Positions 1 through 15,671 of a stretch of DNA of 64,000 nt are shown one piece after another. The stretch covers positions 10,368,634 to 10,432,633 of the forward strand of contig NC_135562.1 of assembly GCF_964340395.1 (NCBI RefSeq). The letters run 5' to 3'. This DNA comes from Glandiceps talaboti. Lineage: Eukaryota > Hemichordata > Enteropneusta > Spengelidae. The first letter of the stretch is position 1. The number at the start of each line of letters is the position of its first letter. The position numbers were made by a program, and so were the translations under genes. Below the pieces are notes generated by a model. It saw nothing but the letters and a program-made list of their open reading frames with translations, was not told where the DNA came from and made no database searches.

Positions 1-1334
1 TTTTAAGTACACAGTCACTGTGCCTCTGTAACTGTTTGTGCTACTTTGTCTCTTTATTGTTTGAATGTACATGATTGGTTTGACTAAGTCAGTTTTAATT
101 ATGTTATCGCTGTACACTCTTGAAGTCAGAACTGAAACAATAGTGAGCATAATAATTTATTTTGATTGGGGCTCACAGTATCATTAACAATCAATTTGTA
201 TTGCAAAAGTGATTCTCGCACCAATGGAATGTGTAACCAGCAAAGGTATTTCAAAATATTCTCTGTCCACTTCATAATTGAGATGAAATTGTCTAAAACC
301 CATATCCTGAATAACTAGGGGCTCCTTGATTAACATATTCTTAATATGGTATATTTGTCAACTCAGGACACTACTAAATCCACTGTGTACATCACTATAA
401 CAGTTGGGGTTTACTCATTTGCATGAACAACTTTTGGTTATGACTGAGTCACTTTGACTAGATGTAGTTTTAATAGAGACCATGTTAGCATCTAAACTAA
501 AGTAATTTATATAGCTGATTTACACTGTTTTTGTTATATATGCTGAAATAAGTGGTTAAATTTTCAATAATTTCTAGCAAGAAAATGAAATTGTACATAA
601 TAGTCTGATAACCAGTGAACAGTTTACAGTACATTTACATTTACAATACTATAGGACTTTGGTCTACAGAGTTCATTCTACCCTTAACATGTTTCAATGG
701 CAATCTATAACTGAATCAGTACCTAAAATACTGAATGTACATGTAAAATATGACCGAGCTTCAATAATTGTAGTGTCAGTTTTTGTTTTTGAGATTTTTT
801 GTTTTTGAGCATTTTATCATTCTGGGGTTTGCATTTATACACCGGAATGGCAAAACACTTTTAACCCCCCCCCCCCCCCCCCACCTTAATAAAAAACTAA
901 CACTACAATTATTGCAGCTACATACTCATGTACATGTATATGGTCTTGTAAGTTGTAGACATGTCACCTATCTACATGTATAAATAATATTGTTGTTATT
1001 AATGTTAACTTATACAGTATAAGTTAACAACAATATTATTTTTACCTCAACTTAAACCCATTGCTAATGGATTCTGCTTAAGTCAGAGTTGGGTTAAGGC
1101 AATCAAACTTTAGTTGAAATACGGGTCGTCGTAATTCCACTGATAAATTCTCACGAAACTGATTAAATATTTGCTACATAATACTGTTTGGAGGACATGT
1201 ACACTTGCTGTGACAAAGTTTATTCAACTCGACGTTACCCTTTGACCCCATATATCCACAGTTATCTAACTACATAAATACATACAAACTCAAATTTAAC
1301 AAATTCAAATGTAAACTGAACAAATCCAACTTAC
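1..1334 (-). other. Probable PEX13 intron 1 (partial)
   Basis: This stretch lies downstream of the PEX13-like donor site and contains no recognisable exon. It is AT-rich and holds an 18-base C run (865-882). It also holds an AT-rich inverted repeat whose arms at about 983-1013 and 1016-1040 can fold into a hairpin with a 7-base bulge. Confidence 0.5.
983..1040. repeat. AT-rich inverted repeat (hairpin)
   Basis: The left arm (983-1013) matches the reverse complement of the right arm (1016-1040), including AATAATATTGTTGTT and TTAACTTATAC blocks. Seven extra bases sit in the left arm and almost no loop remains. It may be a remnant of a foldback element; no function can be shown. Confidence 0.6.
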
Positions 1335-1423
1335 CCTGGAAGTGGGGTTTCCGCAAAACTACCAACATTTTGTTGATTTTGGCCCACACCTGATCGTTCC
1401 CATGGTTTTGGAGGTGCTGCCAT
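1335..1423 (-). CDS. PEX13: First coding exon of a PEX13-like peroxisomal docking protein (partial)
   Basis: Seen: an ATG at 1423 in a good context (AAAATGG) opens 29 codons starting MAAPPKPWERSG and rich in Gln, Asn and Gly. It ends at 1335 in phase 2 before a consensus donor GTAAGT (1334-1329). Known: PEX13 is an SH3-domain peroxisomal membrane protein that docks PEX5 and PEX14 during matrix-protein import. Its N-terminus opens with a proline-rich PPKPWE motif followed by a low-complexity Gly/Asn/Gln/Tyr stretch. Inferred: this is exon 1 of PEX13, with the membrane and SH3 parts off the left edge. No second exon was recognised in 1-1334. The gene lies tandem with RNASEH1, about 1.2 kb beyond its stop. 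The call rests on one short motif, so another protein starting with PPKPWE is possible. Confidence 0.68.
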
Positions 1424-1680
1424 TTTGGTGGATGAAGTAACACTTTTCGATCGGTGGGTATTTGTTGACAATTTTCACGAATGTGTTGCAAAAATCGAAA
1501 GCGATCGCTTCAAAATCACGTGGTGAAGCTATAGAAACATCTCGACAGGAGTGAAATTACTAAAAAAACACAAACAATGGGCTGAAAATCACCTAAAACA
1601 CGTTACGATGAACATCAGCGTACCACACCGATCGCATGATATGAGATCACCTAAGCACTTCCGGGAAATGTATCGTATGG
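1424..1680 (-). promoter_or_regulatory. Probable PEX13 promoter and 5'UTR
   Basis: Just upstream of the PEX13-like start codon there is a perfect 12-base palindrome AAGCGATCGCTT (1499-1510), an E-box CACGTG (1517-1522) and an ETS-type site CACTTCCGG (1656-1664). E-box and ETS sites are common in TATA-less housekeeping promoters. The transcription start was not located. From 1680 to the end of RNASEH1 (2617) I see no gene, only AT-rich sequence with one CTCF-like word near 2322. Confidence 0.4.
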
Positions 1681-2617
1681 GGGCGCCCTACAAGAAATTT
1701 CTGTCTCCGGAGTCTGACTGTACATAGGGGCGTGCAGTATTTCATAGATTGTTGTTTTCCTATTGTCTAGCGTCTAGATATGGCAACATTTTGACTTGAA
1801 TACATCTACGGAATGAACACTTAAGTTGTCTTACTGTATAGAGCGTTAAATTGATTTATTTGTAGTAGCATGATTCGTGTGGTTTTCTTAGGAAAATAGC
1901 AATTTATATATGCAAGCCAATAATACGTGTCCCTTTGGTACAGTACATGCCGTATGGGTTACGAACATATCATAACGCCCCACTTTTTTCTGTCCTTTAA
2001 CACGATTTAAATTTACAGAGAAAAAAAAGTGATACAATCTTCTGAATTGCGCACAAGGAATTAACCTTATAAAATGGTAATGGGGTAATGGATGTCTACA
2101 AGTGACCTCATAGCCATATCTCTCCTTAAATAATAAGTATAAAATCGGATGCTGGAATCTACATTTTTGTATATATATTATAACCCAAACCAGGGCTATC
2201 CAATACTTAGTAATATTGATGGGTAGACCTGCATTCCCAACCATTTACTGGAACATCAACTTGCAATGGACATGCAGTGTATATGCCATAGTGTATGTTA
2301 TTCCCCACACCAGTATTCAACGCTAGAGGGCGCTATATTTTCAATTTCCGGTTTGCATTGTACAATGGGCAATATGTGTATATTATGATTTACTAACTTG
2401 ATGAATATATGCGGGCAACACACATACAACTTTATTTATTTGTAAATAACGTAAACTTTATTCCAATTTTAATTGACATGATTTTTGACACGCTTGACAA
2501 AACAACCAAAAATAAAAGAAAGACTGAAAATCTTGGCAGTAAGTATATATAATGAGTTGATGTCAGTAAATAGATGGAGTTGATGGTTTTTGTGTTTCAT
2601 AAATTATAATATATACT

Positions 2618-5600
2618 CTATTCAAGGGGCTTTGATGCACCTTCCTTGGCCAGTTTGTCAGCTTCTTCGTTACCATGGATATTGCTGTGCCCAGGAACAT
2701 GTACCTACAAAAGATACCAAATAGGTAGAGTTAGCAGATAATGCATTTGGTGTTGAGCTCCAATGTAAACCCATAAGATAAGTCACAGACCAGTTTCTCT
2801 GAATCACCATGTGAGGGCACAACTTTACAAAATGGCGGCATCCACAGCAATTGAAGACTTGACAAAGTTTGAGATGTGCAAAGCTGCATCCTAATTTCTC
2901 ACTATCCTCTTGATAAAATGAAAATCATGCTCTGGATTACTTTGCTTGTTTTCACTCAAAAGTATAAATGTGAATACAAGTTGAGATTATCTTACCCATT
3001 TGACATCAACCTGTTCACATAATGACTCTAGTTGTATCAATTCATCTTTGTGAATAACAGGACCTGTCCTGGTTCTCCAATTGTTTCTCTTCCAGTTATG
3101 AATCCATTGTGTTATACCTAATAAATAACAAAGGCTATAAGTGGGGACCTGGTAGGATAGAGATTGCAATGTGAATGCTTTAATCCTATGCACTTATAAA
3201 GGCTGCAATGGATTGTGTGCTCCCCAGTGAGTTCAGGAAGTATAAAGGGCTGTTGTGCTGCCATTGATCCATGTTAGGGGTAATAATTGTGAGTGCCTTG
3301 AGCTCTCAGGAGGAAAGGTGCATTATAAATTCGCTTTATCATCATTATTATTATTATATGGAGTTCTATGAATAACTGGACATCTCTAGAGTTCAGTTTC
3401 AAAAAAAGAGCTCTAAACAAGACAGTTTGTAAGGTATGCTGTGACAGGGCGCCCTCACACATCGGTCAACCCCTTTCACAGATAGAGCAGACCAGTGAGG
3501 GTGGAGCAACACAATGTAGCTTAGTTTATGAAATTTGAAATTCTATCAAAATTCTGATATTGTTACCTACATTTGATAATACGATTCTCTAAAGATTTTG
3601 ACATCTTTAGAAATATATTTCTATAAAATATTCGACTTATAAATTTAGTTTAACACTGAATGGAATTCTATACAGATTTACATATTTCTAGAAACAGAGT
3701 TTTATGACATACCATGGGACATCTCTAAAGTGTTGTAAGAAAAACAAACATGTTTTTATACTTTATGGTATGTTACACCTGTTTCCATGACAACACATAT
3801 ACCCGGTACTTACAATTAATTGTAAACATACTGTCTGTGTAAATAGCTATTTTGTCAATGTTCATTTCCTTGGCTGTCTCCAATGCTTTTACCGCAGCCT
3901 ACAAAATACATAGAGATAATGATAGATATAATGTAATACCTGTAACTTGTATACACTCAGAAAGGAAAATGGGCGAGATGTGAGTGACACCACTCATATC
4001 ACAGGGACCTCCTCACAGTGGTCGTCAGTAGACAGCCCTGTCTGACATTCAACTAAAATAGTCAGCACAAAAAAAACTGCAGTCCACTACGAAATATTCT
4101 ATTGTTCTTGGAAGTTACTAAGTGCATAATGTAAATACTAATTATCACACCTGCCAGTGAAAATAGATGTAACCTCAGACCACTATAGAGGTCTGAGATG
4201 TAACACATCTGAAGAGAATGGCACATTGAAACAATGAGCAGGAAGATATTCAAAGTCGGCCTGAAGTCCTTCTATAGACACTTGTGGTTATATACACATG
4301 TGAATTAGCTCATGAATATTAATATCATCCAGGACTCCAGTTACAGTTGGGAAGTCACTCATATCAATAAGCAAATACCTGTTTTGTTCTCTTTTTGATG
4401 GAAATTCAAAATAAAGTAACAGCGAATAATTCATTTACCAACATTTTTGCCCTCTTTTGCATTTGTATCATAAATAGTAAAATCTAATTTAAAATAAAAC
4501 ACAAAGATTACACACAACAAATCACTCTGAAAAAATGGTGTATGATGTACATATCTCTTAGTCTAGTGGTTAGACCATCAGGTTTTTCTCGATATTAGGC
4601 AAGCAAGGGTCACACTGCACTGGAAATGCACATCTGGAGCTGCACACCAGTGGAACTGTCATCCTCTGCTATTGTTCAGCAGCCTCCTTCTGAGTGCATG
4701 TCTACATCACACTTTTGAACAGCACCCTCTACATATAATTGATATGTGACTGACATACACAGGCCCCGGGACACAGGCGTTTCTTGTGACCCACCAAATT
4801 TGGTGTTCCCCTAACCGTAACTATGTATTGACTCACAAGGAATCCAAGTGTCCATAACCCTGACTTTTGACACAACAAATCTGTCTTTACATTGGTACAT
4901 AGTAAAGTGGTATTCGTAAATTTACATTCCAGATATACATAATGGCCATTTCTCACCATAATCTCTGCTGTCTGGTTTGTTTGTCTACCGTGTAATCTAT
5001 CTGCGACATTTTTAGGATGTTCTGGTCCCCAGTACACACCAATACCAGCCCTGGCACCACGACGACCATTGGATGTACAGCAACCATCTGTATAAACTGC
5101 AACTCTATTGGCTGAAGGAAACAGACAACTCTATTGGCTGATGCTGAATTATAAAAACCTATGAAACACACCATTCTATTGGTTAAATGAAACAGAGAGA
5201 TGGATCCTATTGTGCATACAACACCCAGCTTTAGATTTGTCTGGTTGATTACAAAAAGGACACAATAAGGTCTTGAAATAGTTAAGTGTATCAAAAAAAT
5301 TTCCTTGATCACTTGAAAAATAAAAGCCCGCTGTAAAACAGTGTACGTTCAATGTAAATGACACAAACCAAATTTGTATGATTCAGTCCCTACCTCTATC
5401 CTTACTGTAACCTTTGCTTTAGCTAGGGCCCGCTTGAATACAAATGTTGTATCTATTCAATATCGTAAAGTAAGTCCACTACACTACATGTACGTATTCT
5501 ACATCATAAAGCATACCTGTGTTCAAGTCTATTTTGGGACGTTTTGACTTTCTTTGCTGTTGATTTCCAGAAGATAATGACCTTTTACCAGCTTGGCTGT

Positions 5601-7457
5601 TCCCGTCCATCCTACTGTCTCCATTAGTTGTACTGAATGACCTCTGACCTTGGCTATTGCATTTAACAACTACACCTACTCTAGCAGGTTGGTTAGAAGA
5701 ACTTTCTCTGACTGGATGATGTGAAGTACTTGCGGATGCTGCTTGGTGAATTTGTCTGACTAAAGAGGGCTGTGGTTGTTGATTGCCATTGGTTCCACTA
5801 TTCCCATGTGCTCCACCTTCATTTATAAATGCAAGACATTCTGTTTGAGTCTTGAACTTCTTGAACCGTGCCTTTGGAAAATGTTTGACTTGGCTCTCGC
5901 ACTCGCTCCTGAAAGACACAAACACCATGATAGGAATAACTTAGACAGGTTATTATAACACACAAGTAATCTTGGGATTGTAGCGTTTGATGTTGACACT
6001 GCAATCCCAAGCTCAACAAAGATCAGGGCATCAAACTAACAAACATCTAATCATACCGCCACCTAGTGGTCAGCTGTAACTATGAAATTTGTCATTCTGA
6101 TGGAAGATCATCAAGACAGATCAAAAGCTCAATGCTAGATACTTGAACTGTGTGTGCGTTATAACTTGTGTGAATCACTTGATTTACAAAGCTTATGAAC
6201 ATTTTTGGTCATGTTACATGTATTTAAGGATATGATACAAGATTTAACAAGATACAAGAAAACTTTATTATCTGTTGTTGTAAGAGAAATTAGAGTGAAG
6301 TGTTTCTATACATTAGACATAGATTGAAATATGGGTGACGATACGATAAAAAAAATATACACACATGGTTTACTTCTTAAAAAGGAAATTCAAACGAAAG
6401 ATTCCAAATACACAATACAAGTTACAATTACCATAAATTTTAACAAGAGCTATATGTCACTGCAACTGTCTTAAGATGTCCACACAATGTATAGACATTG
6501 GTTACATCTTTGTAAGTCACATGTTTATTTCTAATTATGTAAATAGACATGTTGTCGTTCCAAGATGCACTGCGCGTCTCTCCACACGATGCCATGTATT
6601 CTAAGTACGCATGGAGGGGTTTGCACATGCCACTCAGGGGGATGGTTGTCACATGACGGTACCCTGGGTTTACCCGTAAAATCCCACTCTGTCATCGAAG
6701 GAGTTCAGTCTTTGTTCTATAAAATCACCCATAATTAAAGAGGTCAATATGTCTTACCATTATTTCCTGATGAAAATGTTATTTCAAATGTAACAACGAC
6801 AAAACAAGACTAAATCTAACAACATAAGAGACGTCCTCTAGCGCAATGCATCTTGGAACCGGAAAATCGACTATTGTAAATGATCCTAACAGTAACACTT
6901 GGACTGAATGTACAATATTGAATAGACACACGTCTTGATTCAAGAATTGAATTAGGAATAGCTGCAATTGCCTTCTTTTTGATTGCAATAATTTTAAACT
7001 TTTCATTTTATTTTGTGTCTAAACATTTTTCTTTTCACTTTTTATTTTTTTATCGAGATTTGCAAAAAGAATGTAGAGCCTGCCTGTAGCAGAGATTTTA
7101 GTAATTTTTACAAGTTGTTTGATTTATCATTTCCGCCCTCTGTAGTGTACATTGTAGTCCTGTTTGCTGACTGCTGTCCCTCGTGACAAACAGGCAAAAT
7201 CGAACCTCGGCTTACTCCATCTGCAAGCAGAACTCCGGGTGAAACCACAGACAAGAAAACCAGGAAGGTACATTTTTGTACACAAGTGAGCAGCAAGTTA
7301 CAACAGCAGGAAATGGAACTTGAAAATACAAATCACCACCAAACAGAACGAACACTAACCATGTCTTGTAAACTCCGGGATTTCTTCCAACACGAACGGC
7401 ATATAAATACCCACTCATTATGCCAGACAAGACACGTCGGCACTGATTTAGTAACAT
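2618..7457 (-). CDS. RNASEH1: Ribonuclease H1, complete, six exons
   Basis: Exons on the minus strand: 7457-7360, 5908-5517, 5102-4957, 3898-3814, 3117-2996, 2704-2618 (TAG at 2620-2618). All introns are GT-AG, phases agree across every junction, and the product is 309 residues (human 286). Function: cleaves the RNA strand of RNA/DNA hybrids in nucleus and mitochondria. Residues about 17-62 are the hybrid-binding domain ([15 protein letters not shown], then FPKARFKKF), followed by a polar Ser/Gln/Asn-rich linker to about 160 and the RNase H fold. Catalytic residues are present: D169 in YTDG, E210 in QTAEI, D234 in YTDSM, H287 in VPGHS, D297 in EEAD. A basic [10 protein letters not shown] segment follows. 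Met1 begins a short Arg-containing leader; Met14 gives a form without it. Oddity: the exon 4/5 junction encodes Cys241 where relatives have Gly. The RPS7 gene is divergent from it. Confidence 0.96.
3135..3357 (+). mobile_element. 5'-truncated SINE in RNASEH1 intron
   Basis: It matches the 3' two-thirds of the full SINE at 52837-53196: GGGGACCTGGTAGGAT, ATGCTTTAATC, CTTATAAAGGCTGCAATGG, GGGGTAATAATTGTGAG and CTCTCAGGAGGAAAGG, ending in an ATT-repeat tail. It begins about 15 bases upstream of the exon 5 acceptor of RNASEH1 on the opposite strand. Confidence 0.8.
4555..4700 (+). mobile_element. Possible tRNA-derived SINE remnant
   Basis: CTTAGTCTAGTGGTTAGACC resembles a tRNA A-box region as found in SINE heads, followed about 40 bases later by GGGTCACACTG as a decayed B box. 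It lies in an RNASEH1 intron. No second copy was found in the window. Confidence 0.35.
6056..6069 (-). promoter_or_regulatory. Perfect CTCF-core match in RNASEH1 intron 1
   Basis: The reverse complement reads CCACTAGGTGGCGG, agreeing with every position of the CTCF core CCASYAGRKGGCRS. It lies about 150 bases upstream of exon 2. No binding evidence is available. Confidence 0.45.
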
Positions 7458-7794
7458 CAAATGTTATCGTGCTATTTACTGAAACCTGCCCTCGCAGCGG
7501 CGATTACACCAGCTATTACACCATGGAGGCGGCCATCTTTCGATCCCAGAATGCATTCCGATAAGCGCCTCCAGTAATTTTCGAATTGTGATGCCGATAA
7601 AAAAAATGTCGGATAATATTCATCAGTAGTGTGCACAAAATACATATAGGAATTAAATATTTCGTACTACAATACTAATATACAGAAGTAAGTGATCTTT
7701 AAATGGTAAAATTCAGATGAAACAAACTTTAAAAGCAATGCTGTATTCGCACACGAAGTTACTTTTCAAGCAAGCTGGGGGTACCATTTCACGT
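7458..7794. promoter_or_regulatory. Shared divergent promoter of RNASEH1 and RPS7
   Basis: About 340 bp separate the RNASEH1 start codon from the pyrimidine tract of the proposed RPS7 cap site. No TATA box is obvious. A YY1-type AAGATGGCC (7539-7531, minus) lies on the RNASEH1 side and an ATGGCC word lies just after the TOP tract on the RPS7 side. The arrangement fits a short bidirectional housekeeping promoter. Confidence 0.6.
7516..7536 (-). promoter_or_regulatory. Upstream ORF (MAASMV, stop) in the RNASEH1 leader
   Basis: On the minus strand an AAGATGG start at 7536-7534 opens six codons ending in TAA at 7518-7516, 58 bases before the main ATG and in another frame. The same AAGATGGCC word matches the YY1 core that sits just after many housekeeping start sites. 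If transcription begins upstream of 7536 this is a uORF; if it begins downstream, it is only a promoter element. Confidence 0.45.
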
Positions 7795-7823
7795 CCTTTC
7801 CCTCAATGGCCGTATTGGAGTAG
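7795..7823 (+). other. RPS7: Candidate non-coding exon 1 of RPS7 with TOP motif
   Basis: CCTTTCCCTC (7795-7804) resembles the 5' terminal oligopyrimidine tract of ribosomal-protein mRNAs, and a good donor (AG, then GTACGT) follows at 7824. The first coding exon has an acceptor 23 bases before its ATG, so a 5' non-coding exon must exist upstream. The proposed exon would contain a five-codon uORF (ATG 7806, TAG 7821-7823), or the ATGGCC could simply be a YY1-like element. It was chosen from motif and spacing; no transcript is available. Confidence 0.45.
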
Positions 7824-9344
7824 GTACGTTCGGAACGGAGTTTTCTGTAGATTTTGGCCTTTTAACCACACAGAGTAGAACAAACCACCAATAAAACAGA
7901 AATGATGTGTAGATTAGACATCCCCTAGTTAGATTAGCATGCCAAAAGATACCGATGGCACAATTTTAATGTTGTTTTTTAACGATATTTTCTCTTAGCG
8001 TTTCATCCATAACACCATCTCTTATGTCCTAAACCAACTGGACGACGTGTTGTGAAACCGGCCGAACTGTGACGTTTGTTCCACCTCTCATGTGGAAAAT
8101 CAAAACTGAACAAATAATATTATAAGATTAATAATCACACTGGTCCGTAATTTATAATTATCCATGGTCCATGTTCTTTTTATGATAGTTATCAACCATA
8201 TTTCGTAGACTATGTTAGTATGTGACAAATACACATGCGTCAGATAGCCATAGCATATCAGATAGCTGGTGTATGTTTCGGGTCTCAGTGCCCATAAAAT
8301 GCTACATAGTTATTATTAATACCATTAGAATACCTAAAAGACAAGTGTACAAATCGCATTGTATGTGTTTGGAATATGTGTAGGAGTATACTAGGTTTGA
8401 GAGTGTTGTATATACTTCACACTTCTTGGACAAATGATCATCGTAATGACATTTCTACTTTCGATTTAGCAATGTGTCTGACTTGTCAGATGTCTATAAG
8501 CCATACTAAATGATACAACATTGTAATGGATCACATTATCACTTGTAATTATCAGTTATAAATATGCCATGTATTCATACCCATAGTGCAGTGATATATA
8601 CTGCAGTGTGCAATGCCAGTATGATTCATGTGTAGAATAGTCGTAGCAATGTTTTCCTGACGTTGGCTACATGATATGATGTATATTAAATGATAATTAA
8701 ATGATAACTTTCTTAAATGGTGTGCTCATCAAAATCATTCTTGTATCATACGCAGATCCATGCTGTCATAAGGCTTTAGTGCTTAAGTGTATTGCATTTG
8801 AAACGATTAATTTGATGAGATGAAAATATAAAAAGGAACACCCCACCCACACGAACACATATACACATACATGTACATTCATATACATTTACATGTATGT
8901 ATACATGTAAATGTATGTCCTTTTGCACACATGTTCTATATTGGCACCAGTGTGCCCTCTAATGCTAGCCAAATTTTGTTGTTGCGCGTCAAAATGAGAA
9001 ATCTGGGATTTCTTTTCAGTTACCATAGAGTTTTCGTTAGTGCATCCATCGCTAGAAATTGTGTGCATCAGTGCTGTGTCAAGTTGGCTTAGAGGGCACA
9101 CTGTAATAGGCACTTGAATAGTTTATAGGCGTATCATATCTTTGTCGCTTCATTGTAGTATTGTGTGATTGCAAAACACAGTGCTGATGTACTCTGGTGA
9201 TTTTGTCTGCAAAGTTCCATATAAGAGTCAAAATTGATAGATATTAAAACAGAAATGACAAATTGTTGTATATTCAATTGTTGTTGATATCAAATTTAAT
9301 TGATTTATATTGATTTGACAGACTGCTTACATCTACTGGCCAAG

Positions 9345-12990
<3,646 letters not shown>

Positions 12991-13917
12991 TTTCACTTGT
13001 TGCAAAAAAATGACAAGAAGAGTTAAGTAAGAGTAAAGGAACTGTTACAACTGGAACCCTGACTGTGTTTAGTTTCATTTGATCTGAAATAACAGCAATC
13101 ATACGATTGTACTTTCTACCATAGTAGTCTTGGGATCTATGGATGATGTTATTGTCTTACAAATGTACATGCAAACGGTACTCAGATTTGGAACGATCAA
13201 CTTCATGTGAATATTACGGAAGTCAAGGAACTCATGAATGCACCCCCATGTAAAATTTTCACATGTTGATAAGAGATGTTCATGTGTTGATTGGTACAAG
13301 GTGATCCTAAAAATATTTCTCAAAGGGTTGCTAATACTGCTACTATTGATACATGACATTTCAGCAACATTAATCAGAATTTGTGTATGGCTACATGAAC
13401 ATTTCTTAGAAATAACATGTTATGAAGTTTTACATGGGAGGTTATTGATGAGTTCCGTGACTTGTCTGATATTCACATGAAGTCAACTGTTCAAAGTCTG
13501 AGTGGATCGAGTGTAAAAGGGTGCTACATACATAAATGTTGTTGAAATTATACAGATGTAATATTGATTGTACCAGTTTAGGGATGATGTTACATCTGCA
13601 TATGTGTAAATCTTAGCCTGAAAGATCCAGTAGTTTTTGCTTATGTAATCGTTCACAGTGGATAGTGAGTGGTTATGTAAGTGGAGACAACCACTGGACC
13701 TTGCAGACTAGTGTCAATCTTTGTGTGTGTAAATACGTGCAAACACACGTGTACAGTAGCCATATACCCTGCACTTTGACATGACATTTTGTGTATGTGA
13801 GTGTATGCATGCTGCTTTCTAGCAAACCTGACCTCACTTGTTCTAGGGATTGCATAGATCTGACCTGTCAGTGATACATCTTATACTCAATAATACTTGT
13901 ACATTCACACATTCACT

Positions 13918-13948
13918 TTGTGTGTGTGTGTGTGTGTATATGGATGGA

Positions 13949-13983
<35 letters not shown>

Positions 13984-14012
13984 ATGTATGTATGTATGTA
14001 TGTATGCATGCA
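13918..14012 (+). repeat. (TG)n / (TATG)n microsatellite
   Basis: Two TG runs separated by TATGGATGGA are followed by about nine TATG units. Open frames reading MCVCVC and MYVCMYVC arise only from the repeat. Confidence 0.95.
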
Positions 14013-14591
14013 TATTTTATTTCAAATTTTAGAGATACTGTCACAGTTGCCAATCAAAGGATTTTGACTATAATGTTCATCATTACTAATAATGACAAAA
14101 TGGTAAAAAGATATTTTATAGTTGGAATGTCTTGATAGTACCCGTACTGAATCACTATAGGTTGCTACTGATCAGTGTTATCATAGAATAGAAGTTGTTT
14201 GCATTTGAAGAAAAACAATTCATCATGTGAACAAATTTCCCATAAACTAACATGTGGATGTTGTTAGGCCTTTTATCCCCCTGTCTTATATTTGGCATAT
14301 TAGCCGCATCCTCTTTTCCCAATTCCAATTAATACATGTAAAGACACATACAACCATATCAGAGCACATGAAGAATATCAAAATATGTGTGTTGAATATG
14401 AGAAAGTTCTATTTCTATGACATAAACAGTCTATAAATAATACCAAATCTAGAGTAGAATGTGAAAATGTTGAAAACTGAAATGATCAAAAATATTGGCA
14501 GCCTGATATGAATGGTGTATATGAAATTCTACTTCGTGTTTGCTTGCACAGAAGGACTGAACGTAGGTCTGTCTAAAGTGAGATGTATGGT

Positions 14592-14701
14592 AGTCTGTTA
14601 CCCAGACTTTACTGGGGACTCTGCCTACGAGACCTCCCTAAGCGAGCCTGGGTGGTCTCATAGAAGAGCCCCCAGTAGTGAGAGTCTGGGTAACCGAGAC
14701 T
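14592..14701. mobile_element. 110-bp foldback (MITE-like) element
   Basis: The left arm AGTCTGTTACCCAGACT then ACTGGGGACTCT pairs with the right arm AGAGCCCCCAGTAGTGAG then AGTCTGGGTAACCGAGACT. An inner GAGACCTCCC also pairs with GGGTGGTCTC. The stem runs nearly the full length with a few mismatches. Only one copy was seen here. Confidence 0.65.
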
Positions 14702-15635
14702 AGATGTACAGGGTTCAATGTCCTACTTTGTGAACTGTTCATTGGGTTTACACCCTGTGTGGATAATCCATAAAAATATAGTGGCCAGGTAGAAATGATA
14801 AGTTTAACTGAAACATCATTATAAAAGATGTTTTCGTTGAGAGGAGGACTTGGTGAGGGTGCTATAGAAGAGGTAGCAATGTTTTTGTTGAGGGCGGTGA
14901 ACAGGCGAAGTCTACCATTGAGGGCAGTAAACAGGTGAATCTACACGAGTTCCCAATGCATTTTACTGTCACAGTGGTTCCCTACCTAAATTATGGTACA
15001 TGGTGAAATCTAAGTTCCCCTCTATTACCGAGGTTTCCAGACCTTGGCAAATAAAAACACTGGGTGGTGTCATTATTCTATCGATAAACAGTGGATACTG
15101 CAAGAAAAGAAGACAGCAGGTAAATAGTTTTAAGACTAAATGCCGTATATTATTTAGTCAATAAAAGGGGAAGAGAAAGAATTAGTGTACTACCTCCAAC
15201 ATCAAAATTTGAAATATCGAATTCTGGATTACGAATTTGCTGCTTGTATGATAGCGCCCCCATCGTTGGGTTACATGACCAAAATATGGCTTTCGTTATA
15301 CATGGTCACGGATAGACATTTTCTGAGTTTGATAAATAAATAGTTCAAGATCGACAGATCGAAACTTTGATAGTCATGAATCACAATTTAGTATTCTAAT
15401 CTCGTCTTCATCAGTATACTATCTCCCAGGTTTTAATCAATCCAACATCACATTCGATCGATCATTGCCTTGATTCGACCTTGACCTTGACGGACAAAAT
15501 TAACCATGATTGATCGTCTCAGGATATCAATGATATAAATCTAATATGACAGGAAATATAAAGAGCTTGTAACCCGGATGTATATTGATGGATACTCTCC
15601 CGATTGAATTTGAGTACTGTATCATATGGTGCGTT

Positions 15636-15639
<4 letters not shown>

Positions 15640-15671
<32 letters not shown>

